Source: Paraburkholderia aromaticivorans (GTDB lineage Bacteria; Pseudomonadota; Gammaproteobacteria; Burkholderiales; Burkholderiaceae). From it: 64,000 bases of DNA. The notes under the pieces are model-generated. The model was not told the DNA's origin and ran no database searches. It saw nothing but the letters and a program-made list of their open reading frames with translations. The translations under genes were made by a program, and so were the position numbers. The stretch is taken from contig NZ_CP051514.1 of assembly GCF_012689525.1 (NCBI RefSeq), positions 2,418,001 through 2,482,000 on the forward strand, in the 5' to 3' direction. Of this stretch, positions 18,213 to 26,359 are shown piece by piece. Numbering within the stretch: the first letter of the stretch is position 1; every line of letters starts with the position of its first letter.

Positions 18213-19214
18213 TTATTCGGGCTGGGGCTTCCAGTACACAAAGCCCATCGCGTTGCCAGTACCGGCCTCGCTGCGATAGCAGGGCACGTAATCGACCACC
18301 GTCATGTTGAAGCCAAGTTCATCCATCATGCCGGCGACGGGAATCCAGTTCTTGATTTCCGAAGTGCCCGCCTGGAAGATCTCTTCGCCCAACGCGAACA
18401 CCGGCGTGAGATCGTGCTTTTTCATCGCGTCGAGTACCAGATTGTCAACGCGCTCATCGATGACAAAGTGCGTAAGACCACCGGAGGCGATGACAGCCAC
18501 TCGTGCGTCCGAATCCCACGATTCGATTGCGCGAGCAATCGATGCACCGAAGGCGTGGCAGCGTGCGAGTGTCGGCTGATTCGGCGGATAGAACGTATTG
18601 ACGAACACCGGCACGGTCGGAACGACCTGGTCTTTCATCAACTGGCGGAACACGAAGCCGTATGCATGCGGTGTTTCCGTTTCCGACAAGCGGCTGAGTG
18701 CGGCCACGTCGAAGTTGTCGACGATCGCGCTCTTGATGATGTGCTTTGCAAGTTCGGGAACGCCTTCATGCGTGGCAGCTTCCGGCTTGTAACCCGGCAT
18801 CGAATGACGCACGCCCGGAGGCATTTGCATCAATTTATCGTGGCTGATCATGTTGTTCACGATCGTCGGGCCGTGCATCACGCCAAATGCGGGAATGCAA
18901 TCCGTGGTGAAGATTTCCATCTGATCGTTGCCGACAATGACAACGAAGTCAGGTTTGACTTCAGCCAGCACGCGCGCCATTTCCTCGATAGCCGCCCGGC
19001 ACTGAGCGTGCCGCTCCTTCCACTTCTCGGGCGTGATCTGGTCCGCGAGGTTTTCGTTACGCCGATATTCGACGAGTTCATCGAAGGCCCATTCGCGGCC
19101 CTCGAAGTCATGCTTGGTCAGTCGATCATCGGGTACGCGAGCGCCCCAGGTCTCAGGTGGCGTGATGAGCATGGGGCCGTGCGACGTTCCCATTCCCAAT
19201 ACGATTTTTGCCAT
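18213..19214 (-). CDS. LigB-type (class III) extradiol ring-cleavage dioxygenase
   Basis: 333 residues from ATG 19214. The LigB superfamily opens catecholic rings next to a hydroxyl using non-heme Fe(II). Key features: the N-terminal iron-ligand segment IVLGMGTSHGPML, the VVIVGNDQMEIF strand, and the catalytic-His segment VAVIASGGLTHFVID near residue 245. No separate LigA-like small subunit is fused, and no obvious one is adjacent. The neighbours (LigJ-like hydratase and LigK-like aldolases) support meta-cleavage of a carboxylated dihydroxybenzene such as protocatechuate, gallate or a methoxy derivative. The substrate is inferred only. Confidence 0.85.
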   Translation of the reverse strand: MAKIVLGMGTSHGPMLITPPETWGARVPDDRLTKHDFEGREWAFDELVEYRRNENLADQITPEKWKERHAQCRAAIEEMARVLAEVKPDFVVIVGNDQMEIFTTDCIPAFGVMHGPTIVNNMISHDKLMQMPPGVRHSMPGYKPEAATHEGVPELAKHIIKSAIVDNFDVAALSRLSETETPHAYGFVFRQLMKDQVVPTVPVFVNTFYPPNQPTLARCHAFGASIARAIESWDSDARVAVIASGGLTHFVIDERVDNLVLDAMKKHDLTPVFALGEEIFQAGTSEIKNWIPVAGMMDELGFNMTVVDYVPCYRSEAGTGNAMGFVYWKPQPE

Positions 19215-19240
19215 GATATAAAGTCCTGTGGCCGCCGGGA

Positions 19241-20254
19241 TTATTCGTAATCCGCAAGGTTGAGCTTGAAGAAGTCGCGAGCGTTGCCGAAGAAAATCGC
19301 ATTCTTCTCTGCCTGCGAGAGCCAGTCGAAGCCTTCGATGTACGGCTTGATGTCGTCGAAGGTGCGGCCGGTGTCCGGGTTGATAGCCGAACCCACGCCC
19401 GGGCACTCGGCGCCGAACATGCAGCGGTCAGCGCCAACCGTCTTGATCAGCAGACGCAGCGATTCTTCCGAGTAGAGGACGGTGTCGTAGTACAGGTTAC
19501 GCATGCCGTCGAGGAAGTTGCGGCCGGCGCGCGAAGCGCCTGACTGGAAACGGCCGATCTGGTAGGGAATCGAACCGCCGCCGTGCGACACCATGATCTT
19601 CAGATTCGGGAAGTCCTTGAAGACGTTCGAGTTGACGAGGTTGAACACCGCGATGGTTTCTTCGTTGATGAAGTGAACGGTGTACGGCGAACGTGCCGAG
19701 TGCGAGCCGGTAGCGTGGATGTGGGCCGGCACGTCGAGTTCACACAGCTTTTCGTACAGCGGGTACCAGTAACGGTCACCGAGGCCCGGGGCCTCGACAC
19801 CGCTGTTTTCGAACGGGTCCGGATTCAGCATCACGCCCTTGAAGCCGAGTTCCTTGATGCAGCGTTCGAGTTCCGGCAGCACGACTTCGATCGGGTCGCC
19901 CGACACTTGCGGCAGGCCGCCGATACCGATGAACCGCTTCGGCAGCAACTTGACCGTGCGCGAGATAATGTTGTTGGTTTCTTCCGTGAACCAGTGCACG
20001 AGTTTGCCCGGCTTCTGGCTGTGCATCATCTGGAACGGACGCGGCGACATCAGCTGGACGTTCGTGCCGACGCGGTCGAGCATGTCGAGGTGGCCGACGG
20101 GTGCCATTTCCTTCTTGTTGGCGTAGTGCAGAATTTCTTCGTCGGTCACTTCCGGCATCTTGCGACCGTGTTCGCCGCGATGCGACAGAATGTGTGCCTT
20201 GTATACCCACAATTCTGCGGGTGCGCTGACGTGACCGTGGCAATCGATAATCAC
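19241..20254 (-). CDS. Amidohydrolase-2 family, LigJ-like 4-oxalomesaconate hydratase
   Basis: 337 residues. The zinc-binding HxH is in MIIDCHGHVSAP; a further His and Asp follow in VSHGGGSIPYQIGRF and MFGAECPGVGSAINP. The opening MIIDCHGH, the NPDPFENSG segment, and the tail GRTFDDIKPYIEGFDWL with NARDFFKL closely resemble LigJ, which hydrates 4-oxalomesaconate to 4-carboxy-4-hydroxy-2-oxoadipate, the aldolase substrate. The gene lies between the extradiol dioxygenase (26 bp) and the ferredoxin reductase (48 bp). A decarboxylase of the ACMSD type is the main alternative. Confidence 0.8.
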   Translation of the reverse strand: MIIDCHGHVSAPAELWVYKAHILSHRGEHGRKMPEVTDEEILHYANKKEMAPVGHLDMLDRVGTNVQLMSPRPFQMMHSQKPGKLVHWFTEETNNIISRTVKLLPKRFIGIGGLPQVSGDPIEVVLPELERCIKELGFKGVMLNPDPFENSGVEAPGLGDRYWYPLYEKLCELDVPAHIHATGSHSARSPYTVHFINEETIAVFNLVNSNVFKDFPNLKIMVSHGGGSIPYQIGRFQSGASRAGRNFLDGMRNLYYDTVLYSEESLRLLIKTVGADRCMFGAECPGVGSAINPDTGRTFDDIKPYIEGFDWLSQAEKNAIFFGNARDFFKLNLADYE

Positions 20255-20302
20255 TTACTTGTCTCCTAAACTAACGTGTGCCGATAGGCACGCCTATGTT
20301 TC

Positions 20303-21259
20303 TTAAAGATCGAGGACGAGACGATCGCCCTTGCAGCCGGAACAGCAGATAATCATCGTCTTGTTCGAAGCCTTCTCGGGCTCCGAGAGAATGGCGTCGC
20401 GGTGGTCCGGCTCGCCTTGCAGCACGCGGACTTCACATGCGCCGCATACGCCTTCTTCACACGAATACGAAATCGGTACACCGGCATCACGCACGACGTT
20501 GAGAATCGTTTTGCCCTGCGGGACGGTCAGCGTCTTGCCGCTCTTGCGCAGTTCAACGACGAAGTTGCCATCGAGTGCGGCTTCGTGCTTGGCACTGAAG
20601 TACTCGACGTGGACTTGTTCCGGGGGCAACCTGTTGCAGGCCTTTTCGAATGCTTCAAGCATCGGGCCGGGGCCGCAGCAGTAGAAGTGGGCCGACCCCG
20701 GCTCCTGCTTCACGACGTCCGCGATATTGAGGAATGCGCCGACTTCGGCATCGACGTGAACGACCGAACCTTCGAACGTCTTCAATTCTTCGGCGTAGGC
20801 GACGTCGACCCGGTCTCGGCACGAATAATAGATACGCGGCGACTTTCCGATTTCCTTCAGGCGACGCGCCATACACAGAATAGGCGTGATCCCGATACCA
20901 CCGGCAACCAGAACCGTGTGCTCAGCGTCTTCGTCGAGAGGGAAGTTGTTGCGCGGGGTTTCGACCTGCACGAGGTCGCCGACACGCATCGTTTCGTGGA
21001 TGTAGCGGGAGCCACCACGCGACCGCGGGTCGAGTTTGACGCCGATGACGTACGAACGCTGCGTCAGGCTATTGCTGGACTGAAGGAGGGAGTACTGACG
21101 CGTCAATCCGTTCGGCAGGAACAGTGCGACGTGCGAACCCGCGTCGGCCGCGGGCAGACGCTCGCCTTCGGGGTCTTCAAATGTCAGAGCCAGCGTGTTG
21201 CGCGCCAAATATTGACTCGCTGTTAAGCGCAGAGTCATCACATCATGAACTTCGGTCAT
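20303..21259 (-). CDS. Phthalate dioxygenase reductase-type oxidoreductase (FMN/NADH plus plant-type 2Fe-2S)
   Basis: 318 residues. The start is ATG 21259, preceded by GGAGGTGAC; an upstream in-frame extension lacks homology. Order: flavin domain with RQYSLLQSS, NAD(P)H domain with VAGGIGITPILCMARRL, and a C-terminal [2Fe-2S] domain with CEEGVCGACE and a final Cys near ICCSGC. This is the VanB/PDR class that passes electrons directly to a Rieske oxygenase. It is the first gene of the leftward run and the only such reductase in the window, so it probably serves both Rieske oxygenases on the rightward arm. Confidence 0.9.
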   Translation of the reverse strand: MTEVHDVMTLRLTASQYLARNTLALTFEDPEGERLPAADAGSHVALFLPNGLTRQYSLLQSSNSLTQRSYVIGVKLDPRSRGGSRYIHETMRVGDLVQVETPRNNFPLDEDAEHTVLVAGGIGITPILCMARRLKEIGKSPRIYYSCRDRVDVAYAEELKTFEGSVVHVDAEVGAFLNIADVVKQEPGSAHFYCCGPGPMLEAFEKACNRLPPEQVHVEYFSAKHEAALDGNFVVELRKSGKTLTVPQGKTILNVVRDAGVPISYSCEEGVCGACEVRVLQGEPDHRDAILSEPEKASNKTMIICCSGCKGDRLVLDL

Positions 21260-21386
21260 GTCACCTCCAAAATCGTAGAACGCACGGAACCCCGTCAATG
21301 GTGCGCAAGCATTACACATCACGTTTTCTCAGGTACCGGCTTGTTGCATCGCAATCACCAATCATCGAAAGTCTCTCTCAACCCAT

Positions 21387-21415
21387 TTGACGAAGAATTC
21401 TTTTTTGCATATTAT
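21387..21415 (+). promoter_or_regulatory. Sigma-70-like promoter for the rightward catabolic run
   Basis: TTGACG at 21387 and TATTAT at 21410 with a 17-bp spacer, 80 bp before the beta-propeller gene, whose ATG at 21497 follows a strong ribosome site (AAGGAGGAGAA). The 237-bp region 21260-21496 separates the two divergent runs and must hold both promoters and any operator; no second clear promoter or palindrome was found on the leftward side. Confidence 0.5.
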
Positions 21416-21496
21416 TTGGGCTAGACAGAAAAAAGTCAAAGGCTCTTCAGAGCAAAACAGGCGACATCAGATAGGGTATTCCCTTAAGGAGGAGAA

Positions 21497-22639
21497 ATGA
21501 TCGCAGTTCTGACCACCAACGGTGGGACCGTTACGCACGGTGATGGCGCGGCAACGACGCTGCTGGTTGCTACGATTCGCGGCATGCTCGTGTTCGAGCG
21601 TGCAGATACCAGTGCCCCGTGGAATCTCACGCGTAAGACGCTGGAAGATCGCCACGTGAGCGCATTGCTCTATGTTCCGAATGCCGGCCTGCTGTTCGCG
21701 GGCGCACACGGCCACGGCGGTCTCGTGATCTCGAAGGATCTGGGCGTGACGTGGGAACCGGCCAACAATGGCCTGAACAGCACGCATATCTATACGATGG
21801 CGCAGCAGGAGCGCGAGGGGAAGACCGTCCTGTTCCTGGGCACCGAGCCGTCCGCGCTCTATCGCAGCGGCGATCTGGGTGCTTCGTGGGTCGAAATCCC
21901 CGAAATGATGACGGTACCGGACCAGGACAAGTGGACGTTTCCGCCGCCCCCGCATATTGCACACGTCAAGAACATTTCGTTTCACCCGGCCGAACCGGAA
22001 ACGCTCTATGTCTGTATTGAACAGGGCGCACTTCTCAAGACTACCGACGACGGCAAGACGTGGACCGAGCCGCGTTCGTACGAATCAGAAAACGACAAGT
22101 TCTACCACGACAACCACCGCGTGCTGATTCGCCCGTCGAACCCGAAGCAGATGTTCATGTGCGGCGGCGAAGGCCTGCATTACAGCGCAGACGCTGGCGA
22201 AACGTGGGTTCACCTGATGACGCGTCAAGACCTTATCGGCTATCCCGACGCCATGTTCATCGACCCGCGCGACGAAAACGTTCTGTATCTCGGCGGGCCG
22301 GGCAACGCACCGCGTGATTGGGGCGCCCGTAAGTCGGCGAACGCAACTGTTCTCAAGAGCACCGATGGTGGTGTTACCTGGGGACATATGCGCAATGGTC
22401 TGCCCGAGGAAGTGATCGGCAACATCGAGGGCATGGGGCTGCACCATTGGGATGACAAGATCATGCTCATCGCCGGTACCGCAACGGGCGAAATCTATGC
22501 GACGGAAAACGATGGCGAAAGCTGGTACCTCGTTTCCGACGATGTCCCGCCGATCTCGAAGGGCGGGCACTATCGCTGGTTCCTCGACGCCAAGGAGCGT
22601 ATGAACGTCGAGGGTCGTTACGGTCGCAACGAACACTGA
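21497..22639 (+). CDS. BNR/Asp-box beta-propeller protein
   Basis: 380 residues with six Asp-box repeats (S/T-x-D-x-G-x-T/S-W): SKDLGVTW, SGDLGASW, TTDDGKTW, SADAGETW, STDGGVTW and a degenerate ENDGESW. They are spaced as expected for a sialidase/Ycf48-like propeller. No signal peptide or membrane segment, so probably cytoplasmic. No glycosidase catalytic residues can be assigned. It is the first gene of the rightward run, which is unusual: related propellers act as hydrolases, lactonases or assembly scaffolds. A lactonase or isomerase step, or a scaffold role, is possible; no function is claimed. Confidence 0.75.
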   Translation: MIAVLTTNGGTVTHGDGAATTLLVATIRGMLVFERADTSAPWNLTRKTLEDRHVSALLYVPNAGLLFAGAHGHGGLVISKDLGVTWEPANNGLNSTHIYTMAQQEREGKTVLFLGTEPSALYRSGDLGASWVEIPEMMTVPDQDKWTFPPPPHIAHVKNISFHPAEPETLYVCIEQGALLKTTDDGKTWTEPRSYESENDKFYHDNHRVLIRPSNPKQMFMCGGEGLHYSADAGETWVHLMTRQDLIGYPDAMFIDPRDENVLYLGGPGNAPRDWGARKSANATVLKSTDGGVTWGHMRNGLPEEVIGNIEGMGLHHWDDKIMLIAGTATGEIYATENDGESWYLVSDDVPPISKGGHYRWFLDAKERMNVEGRYGRNEH

Positions 22640-22711
22640 CCGATTTATAAACAGAACTATTCTGCGCGCCGGGCCCTGTTCCACGGCAGCAAGTCCCACC
22701 AGGAGAATGTC

Positions 22712-23896
22712 TTGAGCCGTATTAACAGTCGCGAGGAAGCCCTTGATATCGCTCGTGGTTTGCATGATGCGATTCGTTCGCGCGTCAAAGAGACCGAAAG
22801 CGATCGCGTAGTGCCTAAAGAGACGATCGATGCACTGCGCAATTCGGGTCTCTTCAACATCATTACGCCGAAATCGTTTGGCGGTTCCGAATTGGGCTTT
22901 ACGACGCTCGTCGAAGCTACGGCAGAAATCGCTTCGGCCTGTGGCTCGACAGGCTGGGTGTTCGGCGTTCTGGCCGGTCATAGCTGGATGTTGAATCTGT
23001 TTCCTCTGCGAGCACAGCAAGATGTGCTTGGCGAAGGCCACGCGCTGACGGCGACTGTGTTCCGCTTGGGCGGCACGATTACCGAAGTTGAAGGCGGCTA
23101 CAAACTCGTGAACGGCGACGGTCGCTTCTGTTCGGGTATCGACCATGTGCAATGGGTCATCATCGGAAACGCCGTGCAGCTTCCGGACGGCACGCCTGAA
23201 CCGCGCTTCTTCGTGATCCCCCGTTCCGATATCGAAATTGTCGATGACTGGCACACGGCAGGCCTGCGTGGCACCGGTAGCCGCACGATCAAGGTCGCGG
23301 AAGCGTTCATTCCGAAGCATCGTTCGGTGTCGGTCAAAGACATGATGACGGGCAACGTCGAAGGCGCTGACGCAATGCGTGCCCCGATCTACCGGATGCC
23401 GTTCCAGAACGTCACGCCGTTCTCGCTCATCGGTGCACCGCTGGGCATGGCACGCGCAGCACTCCGGTCGTTCGGCGAGGGTTTGGCACCGCGTCTCCAG
23501 GCAATGCCGGCCGATCAGATGGCAGAACAGTCGGCGACGATCGAACGCCTGGCACATGCGACGGCAGATCTCGACGCGGCCTATGCGTTGATTCTCGAAG
23601 ACACGCGCCGCATCGATACGGCAGAAAGTGCAGAGTCACTGACGGCACTCGAATGGTCGCGTATTCCGCGCGATTGGGCGTATTCGGCTCAAACCGCTCG
23701 TCGCGCGGCCAACAGTGCGTTCGAAGCTGCAGGCGGCACCAGTATTTACAACGCTTCGGACCTCCAACGTATCTGGCGCGACGTCAATTCCGCCGCACAG
23801 CACTTCGCTTTCACGTGGGATTCGGCGCTGACGGCCTTTGGTCGCCATGCGCTCGGCCTCCCGCCTTCGCAGTTCGGTCCTGGTCTCAAGAAATAA
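22712..23896 (+). CDS. Acyl-CoA-dehydrogenase-fold flavin monooxygenase (HpaB/HsaA/IacA-like)
   Basis: 394 residues. A TTG start at 22712 fits, with AGGAGA just upstream. The N-terminal helical domain contains VPKETIDALRNSGLFNIITP, then the segment ASACGSTGWVFGVLAGHSWM. The C-terminal helical bundle has AFEAAGGTSIYNASDLQRIW. This pattern is typical of group D two-component monooxygenases that hydroxylate aromatic rings using externally supplied reduced flavin, rather than true acyl-CoA dehydrogenases. The flavin reductase at 15543 is the likely partner. It would add a hydroxyl to an aromatic substrate before ring cleavage; the substrate is unknown. Confidence 0.8.
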   Translation: MSRINSREEALDIARGLHDAIRSRVKETESDRVVPKETIDALRNSGLFNIITPKSFGGSELGFTTLVEATAEIASACGSTGWVFGVLAGHSWMLNLFPLRAQQDVLGEGHALTATVFRLGGTITEVEGGYKLVNGDGRFCSGIDHVQWVIIGNAVQLPDGTPEPRFFVIPRSDIEIVDDWHTAGLRGTGSRTIKVAEAFIPKHRSVSVKDMMTGNVEGADAMRAPIYRMPFQNVTPFSLIGAPLGMARAALRSFGEGLAPRLQAMPADQMAEQSATIERLAHATADLDAAYALILEDTRRIDTAESAESLTALEWSRIPRDWAYSAQTARRAANSAFEAAGGTSIYNASDLQRIWRDVNSAAQHFAFTWDSALTAFGRHALGLPPSQFGPGLKK

Positions 23897-23905
23897 GGAT
23901 TAGCT

Positions 23906-24211
23906 ATGAACGTGGATGATATTCACTCGATCGAAGATTACTCGCCGGAAACGCTGCGTGAACTGATCGGGCGCGTGGACAAGTCGAGTACGTTCGAACA
24001 CATGATTTACCGCGAATCCGAGCTGGATGAAGTCTGGCGGCTGCTCGATAACGATATCGTGGCCGCTGCACGGCAGGGCTCGAATGCGCGGGAGGTGCAG
24101 AACCTTGTTGCCCTGCGCAAACTGATTGTCGACGCGCACGATTTCATTGGCAACGACAGCAACACCGTAGACGCGCGTGATCGACTGCTGAAGTCCGTCG
24201 AACTCGTTTAA
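23906..24211 (+). CDS. Small acidic protein of unknown function, 101 residues
   Basis: No family is recognised. The protein is charged, probably all-helical, with no signal or membrane segment. It starts MNVDDIHSIEDYSPETLREL and has a central YRESELDEVWRLLDNDIVAA helix. It sits 9 bp after the flavin monooxygenase and 65 bp before a Rieske oxygenase in a tightly packed run, with codon use like its neighbours, so it is very likely expressed. By position it could be an accessory or coupling protein for one of the two oxygenases; this is inference. Confidence 0.7.
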   Translation: MNVDDIHSIEDYSPETLRELIGRVDKSSTFEHMIYRESELDEVWRLLDNDIVAAARQGSNAREVQNLVALRKLIVDAHDFIGNDSNTVDARDRLLKSVELV

Positions 24212-24276
24212 GGCTAGCGGGAGAGCAAATATCTCCCACGTGTATTCACAGATAAAGAAAATCTAGGAGCAAACCC

Positions 24277-25530
24277 ATGCTTTCCCGCGAAGATAACGAC
24301 GTCCTGACCCAAGTTGGTAAAGGCACGCCGACCGGCGATATGATCCGTCAATTCTGGATTCCGGCGATGCTGGCATCGGAAATCAGCGAGCCAGGCGGTA
24401 AGCCCGTGCGTCTGCGTCTGATGGGCGAGGACCTCGTGGCATTTCGCGACAGCCACGGCAAGGTTGGCCTGCTCGAAGAACAGTGCCCGCACCGTCGTGC
24501 GTCGCTCGCACTGGGCGACAACTCGGACGGCGGTCTGCGTTGCCTCTACCACGGCTGGAAGTTCGGCGTCGATGGCCAGTGCATGGACACCCCGACGGAG
24601 CCGGAAGATTCGAAGCTGTGCTCGCGTATCAAGGCAGTGGCCTATCCGATTCGTGAAGTCGCTGGCGTGATCTGGACGTACATGGGCGATCCGGCGAGGG
24701 TTCCGCAATTCCCCGACTTCGACTTCCTGTCGTACCCGGTAGAAAAGGTTGCTGCGTTCAAGGTACTCGAAGACTGCAACTACGCTCAAGCCGTCGAAGG
24801 CACGATCGACTCCGCACACGCAGGAGTCCTGCACCGCGAACAACCGTGGTCGGAGCCGGCCAAGTACGAACACGAACGCGATCTGCGTCCGAAGATCGAA
24901 GTCGAATACACCCTGTACGGCCTGCGCTACGCCGGCGTCCGCAATTTCCGTGAAGAAGGCAAGTTGCACGCCCGTGTCACGGAAGTTATCCTGCCGTTCT
25001 TCACGCTGATCCCGCCCGATGGCTTCGGCGTCCGCAAGAACCGTCGCATGGCCAATGCATTCGTTCCGCGCGATGACGAATCGACGTGGCACATCCAGTG
25101 GTTCTTCGACGAAACGCAGCCTGTCGATATCGAATATCGTATTCAGGAAGGCGGTCACTGGGTCAATGAAAACTTCCGCAAGGGACTCAACATCGACAAC
25201 TGGTACAAACAGGACCGCGAAGCCATGAAGACGTCGTCGATGTCGGGCATCAAGGGCATCCTGACGCAGGACCACGCAGTCAGCGAAACGCAGGGGCGTA
25301 TTCTCGACCGCACGAAGGAACACCTCGGCACGTCGGACGTCGCGGTTGTTGCATGGCGTCGTCAGATGATCCGTTCGGCTCGTACTTACGCAGAAAGCGG
25401 CGAACTGCCGAGCGTGCTGACGAACACAATCCCGTGGAATCAGATTCACGCTTCGACGGTGATCTTCGCGAACGATCGTACGTGGAAGGAAGAAGTGCCC
25501 CTCAATCCGGACGTCGCCCTGAAGGCCTGA
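24277..25530 (+). CDS. Rieske non-heme iron oxygenase, phthalate 4,5-dioxygenase-like alpha subunit
   Basis: 417 residues. The Rieske centre is CPHRRA...LRCLYHGWKF (Cys-x-His and Cys-x2-His, about residues 70-95). The mononuclear iron site is in EGTIDSAHAGVLHREQPW, giving the D-x2-H-x4-H arrangement. The N-terminus (MLSREDNDVLTQVGKGTPTG) is characteristic of the phthalate dioxygenase/VanA group, which works without a beta subunit and takes electrons from a PDR-type reductase such as that at 20303. A ring dioxygenase or O-demethylase role is possible. A broken paralogue is at 7440. Confidence 0.9.
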   Translation: MLSREDNDVLTQVGKGTPTGDMIRQFWIPAMLASEISEPGGKPVRLRLMGEDLVAFRDSHGKVGLLEEQCPHRRASLALGDNSDGGLRCLYHGWKFGVDGQCMDTPTEPEDSKLCSRIKAVAYPIREVAGVIWTYMGDPARVPQFPDFDFLSYPVEKVAAFKVLEDCNYAQAVEGTIDSAHAGVLHREQPWSEPAKYEHERDLRPKIEVEYTLYGLRYAGVRNFREEGKLHARVTEVILPFFTLIPPDGFGVRKNRRMANAFVPRDDESTWHIQWFFDETQPVDIEYRIQEGGHWVNENFRKGLNIDNWYKQDREAMKTSSMSGIKGILTQDHAVSETQGRILDRTKEHLGTSDVAVVAWRRQMIRSARTYAESGELPSVLTNTIPWNQIHASTVIFANDRTWKEEVPLNPDVALKA

Positions 25531-25537
25531 GTTCCAC

Positions 25538-26332
25538 ATGATCGTCGATAGTCACGCGCACGTTTCGCCTTATTGGTACGAGCCTGTCGGGACGTTGCTC
25601 GATCAAATGAATGAATATGGTGTCGATATGGCCATTCTCACTCAGATGATCGGACAGACAGATAACCGATATCAGCAAGACTGCGTCAAGCGATATCCAG
25701 GCCGTCTATCGAGCGTGGCTTGGGTCGATGTCGAAGCCCCGGACGTTGCAATGACGATCGAAAGCTTGGCACGCGAAGGCGTGTCCGGTATTCGGCTTCG
25801 CCCCTCCTCGTGTCTTCCGGACGGCCGTCTTCCGGAAGCGTGGCGTGCAGTTCAGGAAACTGGACTGCCCGTCAGCTGTGTGGGGTCGGCCGAAGCATTC
25901 AACGCGCCGGGGTTTATCGAACTGGTTGCGAAGTTGGCAGGGACGACTGTCGTCCTCGAACACTTAGGCGGCAACAGCACCCCCGTCACGACGGATGAGC
26001 AGTTGGCTATTCGTCGCCAGGTGTTCAAACTCGCGGCCTATCCGAATGTCATGCTAAAAGTTCCGGGGCTCGGCGAATTGATGCCTCGCGACCCGAAAAC
26101 ATGTCATTTGGACCGCCCCTTCGGGGACGCGACGTCGCCGCTTGTCCACGAGGCGGTAACTACATTCGGCGCAAATCGCCTGATGTGGGGTTCCGATTTC
26201 CCCGTCGTGAGTTCTCGCGAAGGCTACGGGAATGCATTGAAACTCACCCGTATTGCACTCAACGGATTACCTAATGAGGATCTCAATGCGATCTTTGGCG
26301 CTACCGCACGTCGCGTATTTTCGAAACTCTGA
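25538..26332 (+). CDS. Amidohydrolase-2 family hydrolase (LigI-like lactonase candidate)
   Basis: 264 residues. The metal-binding HxH is in MIVDSHAHVSPYW, a later His in VVLEHLGGNST, and the catalytic Asp in LMWGSDFPVVSS. The length and layout match the 2-pyrone-4,6-dicarboxylate lactonase/fuconolactonase branch. In a 4,5-cleavage route such an enzyme opens a pyrone lactone upstream of the LigJ step. It follows the Rieske gene by 7 bp. The specific lactone cannot be read from sequence, and the related gene at 27508 is an equal candidate. Confidence 0.75.
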   Translation: MIVDSHAHVSPYWYEPVGTLLDQMNEYGVDMAILTQMIGQTDNRYQQDCVKRYPGRLSSVAWVDVEAPDVAMTIESLAREGVSGIRLRPSSCLPDGRLPEAWRAVQETGLPVSCVGSAEAFNAPGFIELVAKLAGTTVVLEHLGGNSTPVTTDEQLAIRRQVFKLAAYPNVMLKVPGLGELMPRDPKTCHLDRPFGDATSPLVHEAVTTFGANRLMWGSDFPVVSSREGYGNALKLTRIALNGLPNEDLNAIFGATARRVFSKL

Positions 26333-26359
26333 GATCGAAAACGAGCAGGAGACAAACAC

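Noticed and set aside
22712..23896. True fatty acyl-CoA dehydrogenase
   Set aside because: The context (flavin reductase, Rieske oxygenases) and the sequence pattern fit the two-component flavin monooxygenase branch; no CoA ligase or beta-oxidation genes are present.
24214..25539. Long open frame antisense to the Rieske oxygenase
   Set aside because: High-GC shadow frame; the sense strand has clear Rieske and iron-site motifs, and no homology is seen on the antisense strand. The same holds for long antisense frames at 22085-23557 and 54991-56352.
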